Shown here one piece after another: positions 1 through 6,684 of a DNA stretch of 64,000 nt (positions are counted from its first letter, which is position 1; every line of letters starts with the position of its first letter). Position numbers and translations under genes: made by a program. The stretch is from contig NZ_FWWU01000008.1 of NCBI RefSeq assembly GCF_900176165.1, forward strand, positions 124,001 through 188,000. The letters are read 5' to 3'. The notes under the pieces are model-generated. The model saw only the letters and a list, made by a program, of their open reading frames with translations. It was not told where the DNA came from and did not search any database. Source of the DNA: Deinococcus hopiensis KR-140 (GTDB lineage Bacteria; Deinococcota; Deinococci; Deinococcales; Deinococcaceae).

Positions 1-1
1 G

Positions 2-34
2 CGGGTCGGCAAGGGCCTGTACCGCATTCGGTAA
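2..34 (+). CDS. 3' end of a gene entering from the left edge
   Basis: The first bases read in one frame as ten residues ending GLYRIR and a TAA stop at 32-34. The ending resembles that of the next gene (SLYRLLYRLSPQ), so the two may be tandem relatives. Too little is present to name a function. Confidence 0.4.
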   Translation, partial: RVGKGLYRIR

Positions 35-35
35 G

Positions 36-320
36 TTGACGAGCAACAAGAACGAAAGGTTGCATCCCTATGCTAGGAGCGTGCAGCAACCGTCCAACAA
101 ATACGGCACTGAGATCCTGACCCTGTTTCAGGAATTGCAGAGCCGACGTCCCGACGCCACCGTACTGCTTGGGGATGTGCTGGACCTGATGCGTCGACGT
201 CATCCCGAAATAACGGAAGCCACTGTCCGGAGAGCCGTCGCTCAGCTAAAACAACAAGGCCTGATTGAACATCGTGGCCCCAGCCTTTACCGCTTGCTCT
301 ACCGCTTGTCCCCTCAATAA
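36..320 (+). CDS. Small winged-helix-like protein
   Basis: A 94-residue basic protein that can only start at TTG 36, one base after the previous stop. The C-terminal half (EITEATVRRAVAQLKQQGLI followed by EHRG and a YRL ending) has the recognition-helix-plus-wing look of small winged-helix DNA-binding proteins. No family is recognised with certainty. It is probably co-transcribed with the gene ending at 34. The TTG start and lack of an obvious ribosome site make the true start uncertain. Confidence 0.5.
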   Translation: MTSNKNERLHPYARSVQQPSNKYGTEILTLFQELQSRRPDATVLLGDVLDLMRRRHPEITEATVRRAVAQLKQQGLIEHRGPSLYRLLYRLSPQ

Positions 321-328
321 ACCGGGGC

Positions 329-649
329 TCACAGGGCATGACCTGCCGACTTCAGCGCGCCTTCCAGGTCTCCCAGCACCACGGCCTGCGGTTCGGTTTG
401 GGCGAGCGTGGCGCGGTCCCTATTCGGCACGCCATACACCATGCGCGTCTCCGCTTCCACGTCGATCAACCGTTCGGCTGCCTCTACGTGGTCGTCTTCG
501 CTGCTGTACTCCGCGTCCTCATCACCCGCTGCATGTAACCGGTGGGCTCCCTCGTCCTGAGTATTGAGTGCCTCGTCATGGTTGCTCAGCAGTTGACCCA
601 CAACCGTCTGAAGCTGGGAACGGCGTCGATGATGCGGGGGAGCTGTCAC
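329..649 (-). CDS. Hypothetical protein, convergent
   Basis: A 106-residue acidic reading frame with no recognisable family. It converges on the preceding gene with an 8-bp gap. Its C-terminal part (ETRMVYGVPNRDRATLAQTE onward) reads like a globular protein, while the N-terminus is rich in His, Gln and Asp. The start at 649 is the only long option. It could be a chance frame in GC-rich DNA, hence the moderate confidence. Confidence 0.4.
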   Translation of the reverse strand: MTAPPHHRRRSQLQTVVGQLLSNHDEALNTQDEGAHRLHAAGDEDAEYSSEDDHVEAAERLIDVEAETRMVYGVPNRDRATLAQTEPQAVVLGDLEGALKSAGHAL

Positions 650-727
650 AGCAGAATGGTGCGGTTCCTGATGAATGGGGACCTCCAGAAATGAAGTGAG
701 CCCTATCCGGAGTCGCGCCGGACATCA

Positions 728-776
728 GCGGCTCGCAGGGCCAGAAGGACGCCCTGGTCGCGAGGGCCAGGGCGGA
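728..776. repeat. Dispersed hairpin repeat, family B, copy 1
   Basis: GCTCGCAGGGCCAGAAGGAC followed by a perfect stem CGCCCTGG / CCAGGGCG. Related sequences lie at about 28200-28250 and 30222-30272. Here it lies just downstream of the response regulator gene and may act as its terminator. Confidence 0.55.
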
Positions 777-797
777 AAGCGTTCAGGTAAGGGGACG

Positions 798-1310
798 TCA
801 AGCAGAGGTTCTTAAGGCGTACCCCACTCCACGAACAGTACGGATGCAGCTTCGCCCAGCAACCTCGCGCAGCTTGCTCCGCAAGTTGCCAAAATGAACA
901 TCCACAACGTTGGAGTTGCTGGAACGTTCTCCCTTCCAGATGTCACGGATGATTTCCTCCCGGGAGTACACCGGGCCCGGGTGCCGTGAGAGCAACAGCA
1001 ACAACTCAAACTCCTTGGGGGAAAGGAGTACTTCCTTGCCGTCATAGAGGACCTGACGCCGTTCTGGATGGATCTGCAGGGCTCCAAAGGAAAGAAAGTC
1101 GTCCTTCTTCTGCCGAAGTTGGACTTTGACTCGGGCGAGCAGTTCTTCCGGGTGGAACGGCTTGGTGACGTAATCGTTCGCTCCAGCCTCCAGCAGCTCT
1201 ACCTTGCGGTCCACCGCATCGATGGCCGTCAGGACGATGATGGGGACATCCATGGTTTTGCGTAGGCGGCGTGCCACTTCCACACCGTCGAAGTCGGGGA
1301 GACCCAAATC
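798..1310 (-). pseudogene. OmpR-family response regulator, N-terminus removed by IS3
   Basis: The frame keeps the second half of a receiver domain (DLGLPDFDGVEVARRL, with the phosphorylatable Asp of the DLGLPD strand at the break, the conserved Thr in VLTA and Lys in TKPF). It continues into a complete OmpR/PhoB winged-helix domain (LSPKEFELLLLLSRHPGPV; VDVHFGNLRSKL; IRTVRGVGYAL). The first ~50 residues (acidic pocket) are missing because the IS3 element starts at 1312. They are not found beyond the far side of the IS, so this is a deletion or rearrangement, not a simple insertion. It is probably nonfunctional unless translated from an internal TTG (1307). Confidence 0.85.
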
Positions 1311-1369
1311 GTGAGGGTGAGCCGGTTTTGCACAGATGGAGATAAGCCTCGAAGATAGGGGGCACGATC

Positions 1370-1669
1370 ATGACGAATCGCAGAATCCATACCGCCAAGT
1401 TCAAGCGAGATGCAAGCCAACTCGCCCGAACCAGCGGCAACCTCTCGGGCACGGCCCGCGACCTGGGCATCCATGTCTCCCTGCTGCGCAAGTGGATGAA
1501 CGCCGAGCAGGAGAAGGGCGAGTCGGCTTTTCCTGGTCAGGGGAAACAGGTTCTGACCCCAGAACAGCAGGAGATCCAACGGCTTGGCAAAGAGAACGAA
1601 ATCCTGCGTCAGGAGCGTGAGATCCTGAAAAAAGCGGCGGCCTTCTTCGCCAAAGAGACCACGCGCTGA
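1370..1669 (+). CDS. IS3 transposase OrfA
   Basis: A 99-residue helix-turn-helix protein with typical IS3 OrfA layout: N-terminal HTH (TAKFKRDASQLARTSGNLSG; VSLLRKWMNAEQ) and a C-terminal leucine-zipper helix (EIQRLGKENEILRQEREILK). An A6G run at 1627-1633 near the end is the usual site for -1 programmed frameshifting into orfB. OrfA itself is intact, but its partner is broken. Confidence 0.85.
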   Translation: MTNRRIHTAKFKRDASQLARTSGNLSGTARDLGIHVSLLRKWMNAEQEKGESAFPGQGKQVLTPEQQEIQRLGKENEILRQEREILKKAAAFFAKETTR

Positions 1670-2509
1670 GGTATCAGTTCATCCAGGCTCACCGCGAGCA
1701 GTACCGCCTGGACGCCTTGGTGCCGGGTCCTGGAGGTCTCCGTGCGCGGGTACCACAGTTGGCGAAGAAGGCCGATCTCGAACCACAAGCAGCAGGATGC
1801 GCTGCTTCAGCAGCGCAGCAAAGGACGCGACGTGGCACCACGCATTCATGCCGAATTGCGAGCCGAGGGCGTGGGAGTATCTCGGAAGCGGGTCTCGCGT
1901 CTGATGCGTGTCAATGGTCTCCGGGCCAAGGGAAAGCGCCGCTGGGTGCGAACCACCGACAGCTCCCACACCCTCCCGGTCTGCCCAAATCTGCTGGACC
2001 GTCCGTTTGAGGTCCAGCAACCCAAGCAGGTCTGGGCGTCCGACCTGACGTAGCTGCCGACGAAAGAAGGCTGGCTCGACCTGGCTGTCACGCTCGACCT
2101 GCACTCCCGAGCGGTGGTCGGCGACGCAATGGACGCTCAGATGCCCGCTCCCCTGCCGCTGACAGCTCTTCAGATGGCTGCCAGGCGCCGTCTTCCCCCA
2201 CCGGGTCTGCTGCATCACAGCGACCGGGGCAGTCAATACGCCAGCCGAATCTTTCAGGAGGAACTGGCCCGCTTGCGGGCCAGGGGCAGTATGAGCCGCA
2301 AGGGGGATTGCTGGGATCATGCCGTCGTAGAGAGCTTTTTCAGCTCCCTGAAACGAGAGCTGTTCGAGGAGGCCATCTTTGAGACTCGGGCAGTCGCCAG
2401 GCAAGCCGTGTTCGAGTTCATTGAGGTCTTCTACAACCGTCAGCGCCGCCTCTCTACCCTCGGGTACTTGACGCCCTGGGAGTTCGAACGCCAAGCTACA
2501 GCCGCTTAA
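1670..2509 (+). pseudogene. IS3 transposase OrfB, frameshift plus amber stop
   Basis: This should be the DDE integrase subunit. It starts in one frame (FIQAHREQYRLDAL) and must jump at about 1718 (extra G in TTGGTGCC) into the frame of CRVLEVSVRGYHSW. That frame then hits TAG at 2051-2053 exactly where ASDLTYLPT is expected. After the stop it reads on to LHHSDRGSQYAS and VVESFFSSLKRELFEE, so the second Asp and the Glu of the DDE triad remain. Two independent lesions make it a pseudogene. Confidence 0.85.
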
Positions 2510-2539
2510 CTCCAGCTACGCACAATCGGGGCAGGCCCA

Positions 2540-2600
2540 GACTGGTGACAGAAAGCCCTTGAACAACAGGTTCCTGGAGCAACTGCAACTGTAGTATTAG
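2540..2600. repeat. End fragment of a small element also found at 34.4 kb
   Basis: This 61-bp stretch (GACTGGTGACAG ... CTGTAGTATTAG) is almost identical to 34473-34533, the right half of a ~119-bp inverted-repeat element. It directly abuts the right end of the IS3, so that insertion appears to have cut the element. Confidence 0.7.
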
Positions 2601-2672
2601 ATAAGGGCAGGATTGCCTGACCCAGGAGCCTGGAATCGGCTTCTACACTGCCGTGTGCCTTCCGCTTGGACG

Positions 2673-3137
2673 ATGCGACCTACGACCTTCGCTGATGCAT
2701 CTACGGTTGCTCAGCACCGCTACCCTGAAACTGATGTCCATGCTGAGCCCGTCAGGGTTTATGCCACCTGGGTCGCAGAAGCAATGGAACGAGGCACATA
2801 CCTCGGATGGTTCGTTGAGGAGAGTGGGAGGGTCGCTGCTGGACTTGGTCTCACGCTTCTGGAGTGGGGACCGACGAAAACGGACCCGTCACCTACCCGC
2901 GCCCGCGTGGTCAACGTGTTCACTGTCCTGGATTACAGGCAGCGCGGGTTTGCTGCGGCTCTCTTGAAGAGAGCGATTTCAGAAGCAAGAGCGAGAGGGA
3001 TTGGGACCCTGAGTCTGGGCACGACAGACCAGGCACGCAGCCTGTACACCCGGCTTGGGTTTAGACCCTACGAAGCTGAAATGGTGTGCAAATTGCACGC
3101 GTCAACGGGTGAGCCAGCGCCGGCCTCTCTGATCTAA
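2673..3137 (+). CDS. GNAT-family N-acetyltransferase
   Basis: Predicted to transfer an acetyl group from acetyl-CoA to an amine; the substrate is unknown. The N-terminal TTFADASTVAQHRYPE resembles the usual start of GNAT proteins, the central VVNVFTVLDYRQRGFAAALL is motif A (beta-4 plus the acetyl-CoA pyrophosphate loop, here RQRGFA), and DQARSLYTRLGFRPYEAEMV is motif B. The frame is open back to 2613, but family alignment favours ATG 2673 (154 residues). It is flanked by IS debris on the left and transcribed alone. Confidence 0.85.
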   Translation: MRPTTFADASTVAQHRYPETDVHAEPVRVYATWVAEAMERGTYLGWFVEESGRVAAGLGLTLLEWGPTKTDPSPTRARVVNVFTVLDYRQRGFAAALLKRAISEARARGIGTLSLGTTDQARSLYTRLGFRPYEAEMVCKLHASTGEPAPASLI

Positions 3138-3219
3138 CTGGGCTTAGGCAAACGGCAAAGGCGACCCGGAGGCCGCCCTTGATGTTGAGAGCACTTGGGG
3201 ACCACCCCCGAATTTGAGC

Positions 3220-3486
3220 TTAGGGTTGGGTCCCAGTGGGGTCCTTGGAGGGGGCGTCGGTGAGGGTACAAGCGACCTTCATTTTGCCCACGTAGCAGAA
3301 CTCGGGTGCGGTGAAGTGGGCGGTTGCTTCGGGCGGCTTGACTTCGTTTGACCTGAGCATTGGGATGACGAAGCGGGCGCGGGCGGTGCTGGGTTGGTCT
3401 TGGGCGATAGGCATCGGGGCACTGGTGGCCAGAACGGAGGAGCCACTGAGGAGGAAGAAGGCGGCGAGCTTGAGAATGTTCTTCAT
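3220..3486 (-). CDS. Small secreted protein with CYVGKMKVAC motif
   Basis: An 88-residue preprotein with an N-terminal signal peptide (MKNILKLAAFFLLSGSSVLA). Its C-terminus PEFCYVGKMKVACTLTDAP is found once here and twice in the paralogue at 32557-32925. Two cysteines ten residues apart could form a disulphide loop. No known family is recognised. The ATG at 3486 has a strong ribosome site (AAGGAGAACACC). About 140 bp upstream are conserved with the paralogue, including three TTCAY repeats in helical phase, so the two genes are probably co-regulated. Role unknown; secreted signal peptide, toxin or structural peptide are all possible. Confidence 0.75.
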   Translation of the reverse strand: MKNILKLAAFFLLSGSSVLATSAPMPIAQDQPSTARARFVIPMLRSNEVKPPEATAHFTAPEFCYVGKMKVACTLTDAPSKDPTGTQP

Positions 3487-3630
3487 GGTGTTCTCCTTGG
3501 GGTGATCAGTGCGAAAGAGGCTTTCGTTCCGCTCGGGGCTGCGCCCTTTGCTTGAGAAAACTGTAGAAAAGCAGTCGTGAACGACCGATGAACGGCGGTG
3601 AATCTGCGGGTGCTGCACATCCACGGGCAG
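3487..3630 (-). promoter_or_regulatory. Conserved upstream region of the secreted-peptide gene
   Basis: Read on the minus strand, this region closely matches 32415-32556 upstream of the paralogue. It carries three TTCAC/TTCAT/TTCAC half-sites at 10-11 bp spacing (around 3575-3605), an arrangement typical of response-regulator binding. It then has a shared TTTTCTAC segment, a shared CGGAACGAAAGCCTC block and the ribosome site. Confidence 0.6.
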
Positions 3631-3733
3631 GCGACTGGAAGAGCCGCGACGGTAGGTTTTCTCTCGCCCAATTGGGTTTAAGCCAGAGCAGGCTGCGGGG
3701 CATGGATCGCTCGGCCATAGGGTTGTACAGAGA

Positions 3734-3768
3734 GGGGAGGCCAAGGGCGCGCTGCCTGGGCCTCCCCT
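3734..3768 (-). terminator. Terminator of HU operon, copy 1
   Basis: GGGGAGGCC and GGCCTCCCC flank a loop, 17 bp past the stop of the HU gene. The matching hairpin recurs behind the second HU copy at 41421-41453. Confidence 0.65.
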
Positions 3769-3784
3769 CGTCTTGTCCTCCGGC

Positions 3785-4124
3785 TCAGCCGTTGACGCTT
3801 TCCTTCAAGGTGCTGGCGACCTTGTAACTGACCTTCCTGCCGGCGGGGATCTGGATCTTCTCGGAGGTGCCAGGGCGCACGCCGGTGCGCGCGGCGGTGG
3901 CCTTCACGCTGAAGGTCCCCAGTCCGGGGAGCGTCACGTTCTGCCCCCCCTGCAGGGCCGTGAGCACCCGGTCCAGCATCGCGCTGACAGCCTGCTCACT
4001 CTGCTTCTTGGTCAGGCCGGTCTTGTCGGCCACCGTCTCCACAAGTTGAGCCTTGCCGATCTTGCCCCCCGTGCTGGCAGTAGGAGCGGCTGCGACGGCG
4101 TTTTTCGGGCTCTTTTTTCGTCAT
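3785..4124 (-). pseudogene. HU-family DNA-binding protein, frameshifted copy
   Basis: HU bends and compacts DNA as a dimer. Compared with the intact copy at 41468-41794, this one has one extra A in the run right after MTKK (340 bp from ATG to stop, not a multiple of three). Translation from the normal ATG is therefore lost after four residues. An internal GTG at 4042 could still give an 85-residue HU core (METVADKTGLTKKQSEQAVS onward). It also has four extra residues (AART) before GVRPGTSEKI. Either a pseudogene or a gene using the internal start. It follows the ribbon-helix-helix-like gene at 4194-4640. Confidence 0.75.
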
Positions 4125-4193
4125 GCCTGCATCCTGCGACGTCCAGCACGCGAAAAACAAGAGCAATTGCAAGAAACTGGGCCATTGGTGGCG

Positions 4194-4640
4194 TTAGGAA
4201 GCGTGTGCGCCCTGCTGCTCCTGCGCTTCCAGATAAGCGTCGATCCTCGCCGCCTGCGGCTCCAGGTACTCGTACAGCGCCCACCGGAAATGCAGGGACT
4301 GATGCCCGCCCACCCGCTCCACCATCGCCACGAACTGTTCGCGCTGGGTCTTTTCCTGCCGGAAAGCCGTCTTGACCAGGCCCTCCAGTTTCTGATGCCG
4401 GTCCGCGAGGTACGTCCGAGGGTCAGGACTGTAGACGTCTCGCTCCAGATAGCCGTCAATCGCTCGCCGGACGTGATCCGTCAGCGTCCCACCACCAAGG
4501 GCGACGATGGCGTCCAGGCGTTGCCGCTCCGCTGCGTCTTGCCGGAAGGAGACCAGGACTGATCCTTCTTCCAGCAGGACCCGTGGGAGCACGCCGGGAG
4601 GCCGTTTTCTGCCCGAGGGGGAGCGAGAGTCCGTCGTCAT
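4194..4640 (-). CDS. Ribbon-helix-helix-like protein paired with HU (copy 1)
   Basis: A 148-residue protein. Residues ~27-70 (VLVSFRQDAAERQRLDAIVA, then LTDHVRRAIDGYLER) fit the strand-helix-helix pattern of CopG/Arc-type DNA-binding domains. The rest is helical and rich in Gln and Arg, with no known family. It lies 69 bp upstream of HU on the same strand, and the pair is duplicated almost perfectly at 41.4-42.3 kb, so the two probably work together, perhaps in plasmid maintenance or nucleoid structure (inference). The start ATG at 4640 is shared by both copies. Confidence 0.65.
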   Translation of the reverse strand: MTTDSRSPSGRKRPPGVLPRVLLEEGSVLVSFRQDAAERQRLDAIVALGGGTLTDHVRRAIDGYLERDVYSPDPRTYLADRHQKLEGLVKTAFRQEKTQREQFVAMVERVGGHQSLHFRWALYEYLEPQAARIDAYLEAQEQQGAHAS

Positions 4641-4837
4641 TGCGCCGATTATTGTGCCCCGAGGGGGGGCGGGACAAACGCCCGCATGCTAGGGGGGGTC
4701 TGACGGGGGCAACTTACTCCCACTTCCATGTCTGATTAGCTGACAAAGCATAGGATACGATCTAGACTATGTTTGTCCTTAGGGACGCGCCGCATGACAA
4801 CCGGGGAGTAGCACGAGAGGACCCAAAACGAGCGCAA

Positions 4838-4871
4838 AAGAAGCGCCCGGACTGGAACTCCGGGCGCTTCG
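4838..4871. terminator. Strong hairpin upstream of a small membrane-protein gene
   Basis: GAAGCGCCCGGA and TCCGGGCGCTTC form a perfect 12-bp stem with a short loop. On the minus strand it is followed by CTTTTGCG, so it would terminate minus-strand transcripts better than plus-strand ones. It could also be a leader structure for the gene at 4891. Confidence 0.5.
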
Positions 4872-4890
4872 GAAAGGGGGATTGGTACTT

Positions 4891-5022
4891 GTGGCTCAAC
4901 AACGCAAGAATACCAAGAAACCCCGCCGGAAGCCACTGACTCCCGCACAAGTTGCTGTGATTCTCACGGCAGCGGGCGGGTTCTTTAGTGGTCTGGCGGC
5001 CCTGATTCAAGCCCTGAAGTAA
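4891..5022 (+). CDS. 43-residue basic membrane peptide
   Basis: Starts at GTG 4891 with a GGAAAGGGGG ribosome site about ten bases upstream. The first 15 residues are Lys/Arg-rich (RKNTKKPRRKPLTP), followed by one hydrophobic span (VAVILTAAGGFFSGLAALIQ) and a TAA stop. This is the layout of a small inner-membrane peptide. Function unknown. It precedes the nucS pair by 55 bp in the same direction and could share its transcript. Confidence 0.6.
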   Translation: MAQQRKNTKKPRRKPLTPAQVAVILTAAGGFFSGLAALIQALK

Positions 5023-5077
5023 CGCCTCTCGCCCCCGGTTGAAAGGCGGTGTCCCTCAAGAAAGGCAGGCGAAGAAC

Positions 5078-5299
5078 ATGGGCGTAGGCACGGGCACAGG
5101 CAGAGGTGGACGGCGAGAGAATCAGACGGGACGGCCCGTCAAAGTCCCCAGCGGCGAGGGTGAAAAGACCAAAGTCACGGTGGCCGTCGGAGCCGAACTG
5201 CTGGAGCTGCTCCGCGCCCAGTATCCGGGTCTGAGCGATCAGGACACCCTGCGCGCTGGGCTCTGGGCCGCCGTCGGCCGTCCGGTCCCCCATGCTTGA
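5078..5299 (+). CDS. Small protein overlapping nucS
   Basis: A 73-residue protein. The N-terminus is Gly/Arg-rich and disordered-looking (MGVGTGTGRGGRRENQTGR), followed by KVTVAVGAELLELLRAQYPG, which could be a short strand-helix DNA- or protein-binding module. AAAGGCAGG lies 9 bases before ATG 5078. Its last 8 bp overlap the start of nucS at 5292, so translation is likely coupled. No known family. Confidence 0.65.
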   Translation: MGVGTGTGRGGRRENQTGRPVKVPSGEGEKTKVTVAVGAELLELLRAQYPGLSDQDTLRAGLWAAVGRPVPHA

Positions 5300-6041
5300 G
5301 GAACACCTCGTCTCGCCCACGCCTGACGCCCTCACCACCTTCCTCCAACGTCAGATTCACAGCGGCTGCCTCGTCCAGGTGGCCGGGGAGATGGAAGTCC
5401 AGTACATGGGCCGCGCGATGAGCATGGCCGAGGCCGGACAGTACCTCGTCCTGCTCAAGGGTGACGGCAGCCTCCAGGTGCATGGGCCCAAGGGCGTGAA
5501 GCCTATGAACTGGCAGCCCAAGACGGACAGCGTGCAAGTGACCGTGGAGCGCGGGTACTGCGTGCTGCGGGCGCACCGCCGGAAGCCGGACGAGCTGGTC
5601 ACGATCACGATGCTGCTCCCCACACTCGCGCAGGCCATCCGGTTGCAGGAGGCTGCCTTCGAGCTTTCCGGCTCTGAAGCGCAGATGCAGGAGACGCTCG
5701 CGCGGCATCCTGAACTGATCGAGCCAGGCTTGACGGTCCTAAACCGGGAGCTGGTCACCGCGGCGGGTGGCATTGACCTGTACGCGCGGGATCGGGAGGG
5801 ACGGTTTGTGGTCGTGGAACTCAAGCGGGGGCGGGCGACGCAGGATGCGGTCTCGCAGCTCGCGCGGTATGTGGACGCGGCGCAGCGGCTGACGGGGGGC
5901 GTGGTGCGGGGGATTTTGGCGGCGCCGGAGATGACGGGGCCTGCGCGGTTGGAGTTGGAGCGGCGGGTGCTGGAGTTCGTGCAGGTGACGGCGTTGCCCG
6001 CGCTGGAGCAACAGGCGGTGCAACCGGGCTTGTTCGACTGA
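5292..6041 (+). CDS. nucS: NucS/EndoMS mismatch-specific endonuclease
   Basis: A 249-residue protein matching the NucS family, which cuts both strands at mismatches in archaea and some bacteria lacking MutSL. The C-terminal nuclease domain shows the RecB-like core: GGIDLYARDREGRFVVVELK, giving catalytic Asp162, Glu176 and Lys178. The N-terminal ~120 residues are the DNA-binding/dimerisation domain. The extreme C-terminus reads QPGLFD, a close fit to the bacterial beta-clamp-binding motif (QxxLF), consistent with clamp-dependent activity known for actinobacterial EndoMS. Family assignment is firm; the clamp interaction is inferred. Confidence 0.93.
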   Translation: MLEEHLVSPTPDALTTFLQRQIHSGCLVQVAGEMEVQYMGRAMSMAEAGQYLVLLKGDGSLQVHGPKGVKPMNWQPKTDSVQVTVERGYCVLRAHRRKPDELVTITMLLPTLAQAIRLQEAAFELSGSEAQMQETLARHPELIEPGLTVLNRELVTAAGGIDLYARDREGRFVVVELKRGRATQDAVSQLARYVDAAQRLTGGVVRGILAAPEMTGPARLELERRVLEFVQVTALPALEQQAVQPGLFD

Positions 6042-6046
6042 GGGCT

Positions 6047-6259
6047 CTACTTTGCCAGCCAGGCGTGCATCTCCCGCCAGCTTCCGCGTCCGTACCCGTC
6101 GTCTCCGCCGCCACGCAGCTGTCGCCATTGCCAGGCGCTCTCCTCGCGGCTCATGGTGCACCACTCGCCGCTGACGCGCTGGATGTGGTACAGCAGGCGC
6201 TCTTGCGTGCTGCGTTCCTCGCTAGGCAGGGGTCGGCCGGGGCGAAATTCGTCGGTCAC
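6047..6259 (-). CDS. Small hypothetical protein ending WREMHAWLAK
   Basis: A 70-residue protein read from GTG 6259, with C-terminal half LLYHIQRVSGEWCTMSREES and GGGDDGYGRGSWREMHAWLA. A truncated relative with the same C-terminal half lies at 42460-42640. It starts 10 bp after the stop of the small acidic protein gene (6270-6524), so the two form an operon, and it converges on nucS. Trp/Arg/Gly-rich; function unknown. Confidence 0.6.
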   Translation of the reverse strand: MTDEFRPGRPLPSEERSTQERLLYHIQRVSGEWCTMSREESAWQWRQLRGGGDDGYGRGSWREMHAWLAK

Positions 6260-6269
6260 GCCCGGCAAG

Positions 6270-6524
6270 TTACTCCGGGCAGGGGGGAGCGAACTCCACG
6301 TCGAGCCAGTACTCAGCGTCTTCGAGGTCGTGGCCCTCTGCCTCCAGCACGGTCCGCCACGCCTCCCACGCTTCGTCCCTGGCTTCTTTGTGGCAGCCGA
6401 GGTAATCAGCGAGGGCCTGACGTTCAGGAGTGCTGTCTGGCACGATCCCCAGGCGACGATCCCTCGTGTAGGCGTCGTGCAGGTGGTCGGCAATCTCCCC
6501 AGGCGTTAGGTCGGCGTAACGCAT
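6270..6524 (-). CDS. Small acidic protein associated with GAF-GGDEF genes (copy A)
   Basis: An ~84-residue acidic protein starting MRYADLTPGEIADHLHDAYT and containing ALADYLGCHKEARDEAWEAW. Related sequences, both damaged, lie beside two other GGDEF genes (8575-8782 and 48858-49046). No known family; the sequence looks mostly helical. It is divergent from the cyclase gene at 6685, separated by ~160 bp that includes a hairpin. The repeated association suggests a role with c-di-GMP signalling, but it could be a passive passenger of one duplicated block. Confidence 0.6.
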   Translation of the reverse strand: MRYADLTPGEIADHLHDAYTRDRRLGIVPDSTPERQALADYLGCHKEARDEAWEAWRTVLEAEGHDLEDAEYWLDVEFAPPCPE

Positions 6525-6547
6525 GGCAGCCAGGATACTCAAACGCA

Positions 6548-6592
6548 AAAAGCCCCCTCCCTGCGCCGCTTTGGTCGGTGGCGGGGAGGGGG
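6548..6592. terminator. GC hairpin in the divergent region before the cyclase
   Basis: GCCCCCTCCCTGCGCCGC and GGCGGGGAGGGGGC form an imperfect long stem around CTTTGGTCGGT, close to the start of the acidic-protein gene. It resembles the GC-rich hairpins scattered through the window. Role uncertain. Confidence 0.4.
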
Positions 6593-6673
6593 CAAACAAG
6601 ACGTCCGTGTCGTACTGCGGCAACCTAAGACGGGGAAGCGTCATCCGGTACGAGAAGTGTAAGTGAAATTTTC

Positions 6674-6684
6674 TACACTGTCTT
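6674..6684 (+). promoter_or_regulatory. -10 box TACACT for a leaderless GGDEF mRNA
   Basis: TACACT at 6674-6679 ends 5 nt before the ATG at 6685 and there is no ribosome site between them, so the transcript probably starts at or just before the AUG. Confidence 0.6.

Larger units (their letters stand above)
1312..2539 (+). mobile_element. IS3-family insertion sequence, decayed
   Basis: Imperfect terminal inverted repeats begin TGAGGGTGAGCCGG at 1312 and end CGGGGCAGGCCCA at 2539 (about 18 of 28 positions match). It contains orfA and a broken orfB. No 3-bp target duplication is visible: the left flank is the response regulator, the right flank a piece of another element (2540-2600). Confidence 0.75.

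Noticed and set aside
2051..2053. Genetic-code reassignment of TAG
   Set aside because: TAG is used as a normal terminator of an intact gene (8215-8217), and the element with this TAG also has an ordinary frameshift.
3773..4562. Plus-strand open frames of 200 and 169 codons over the HU region
   Set aside because: Antisense to HU and its partner; the same spurious frames occur in the second copy (41435-42232), so their conservation follows from the duplication only.
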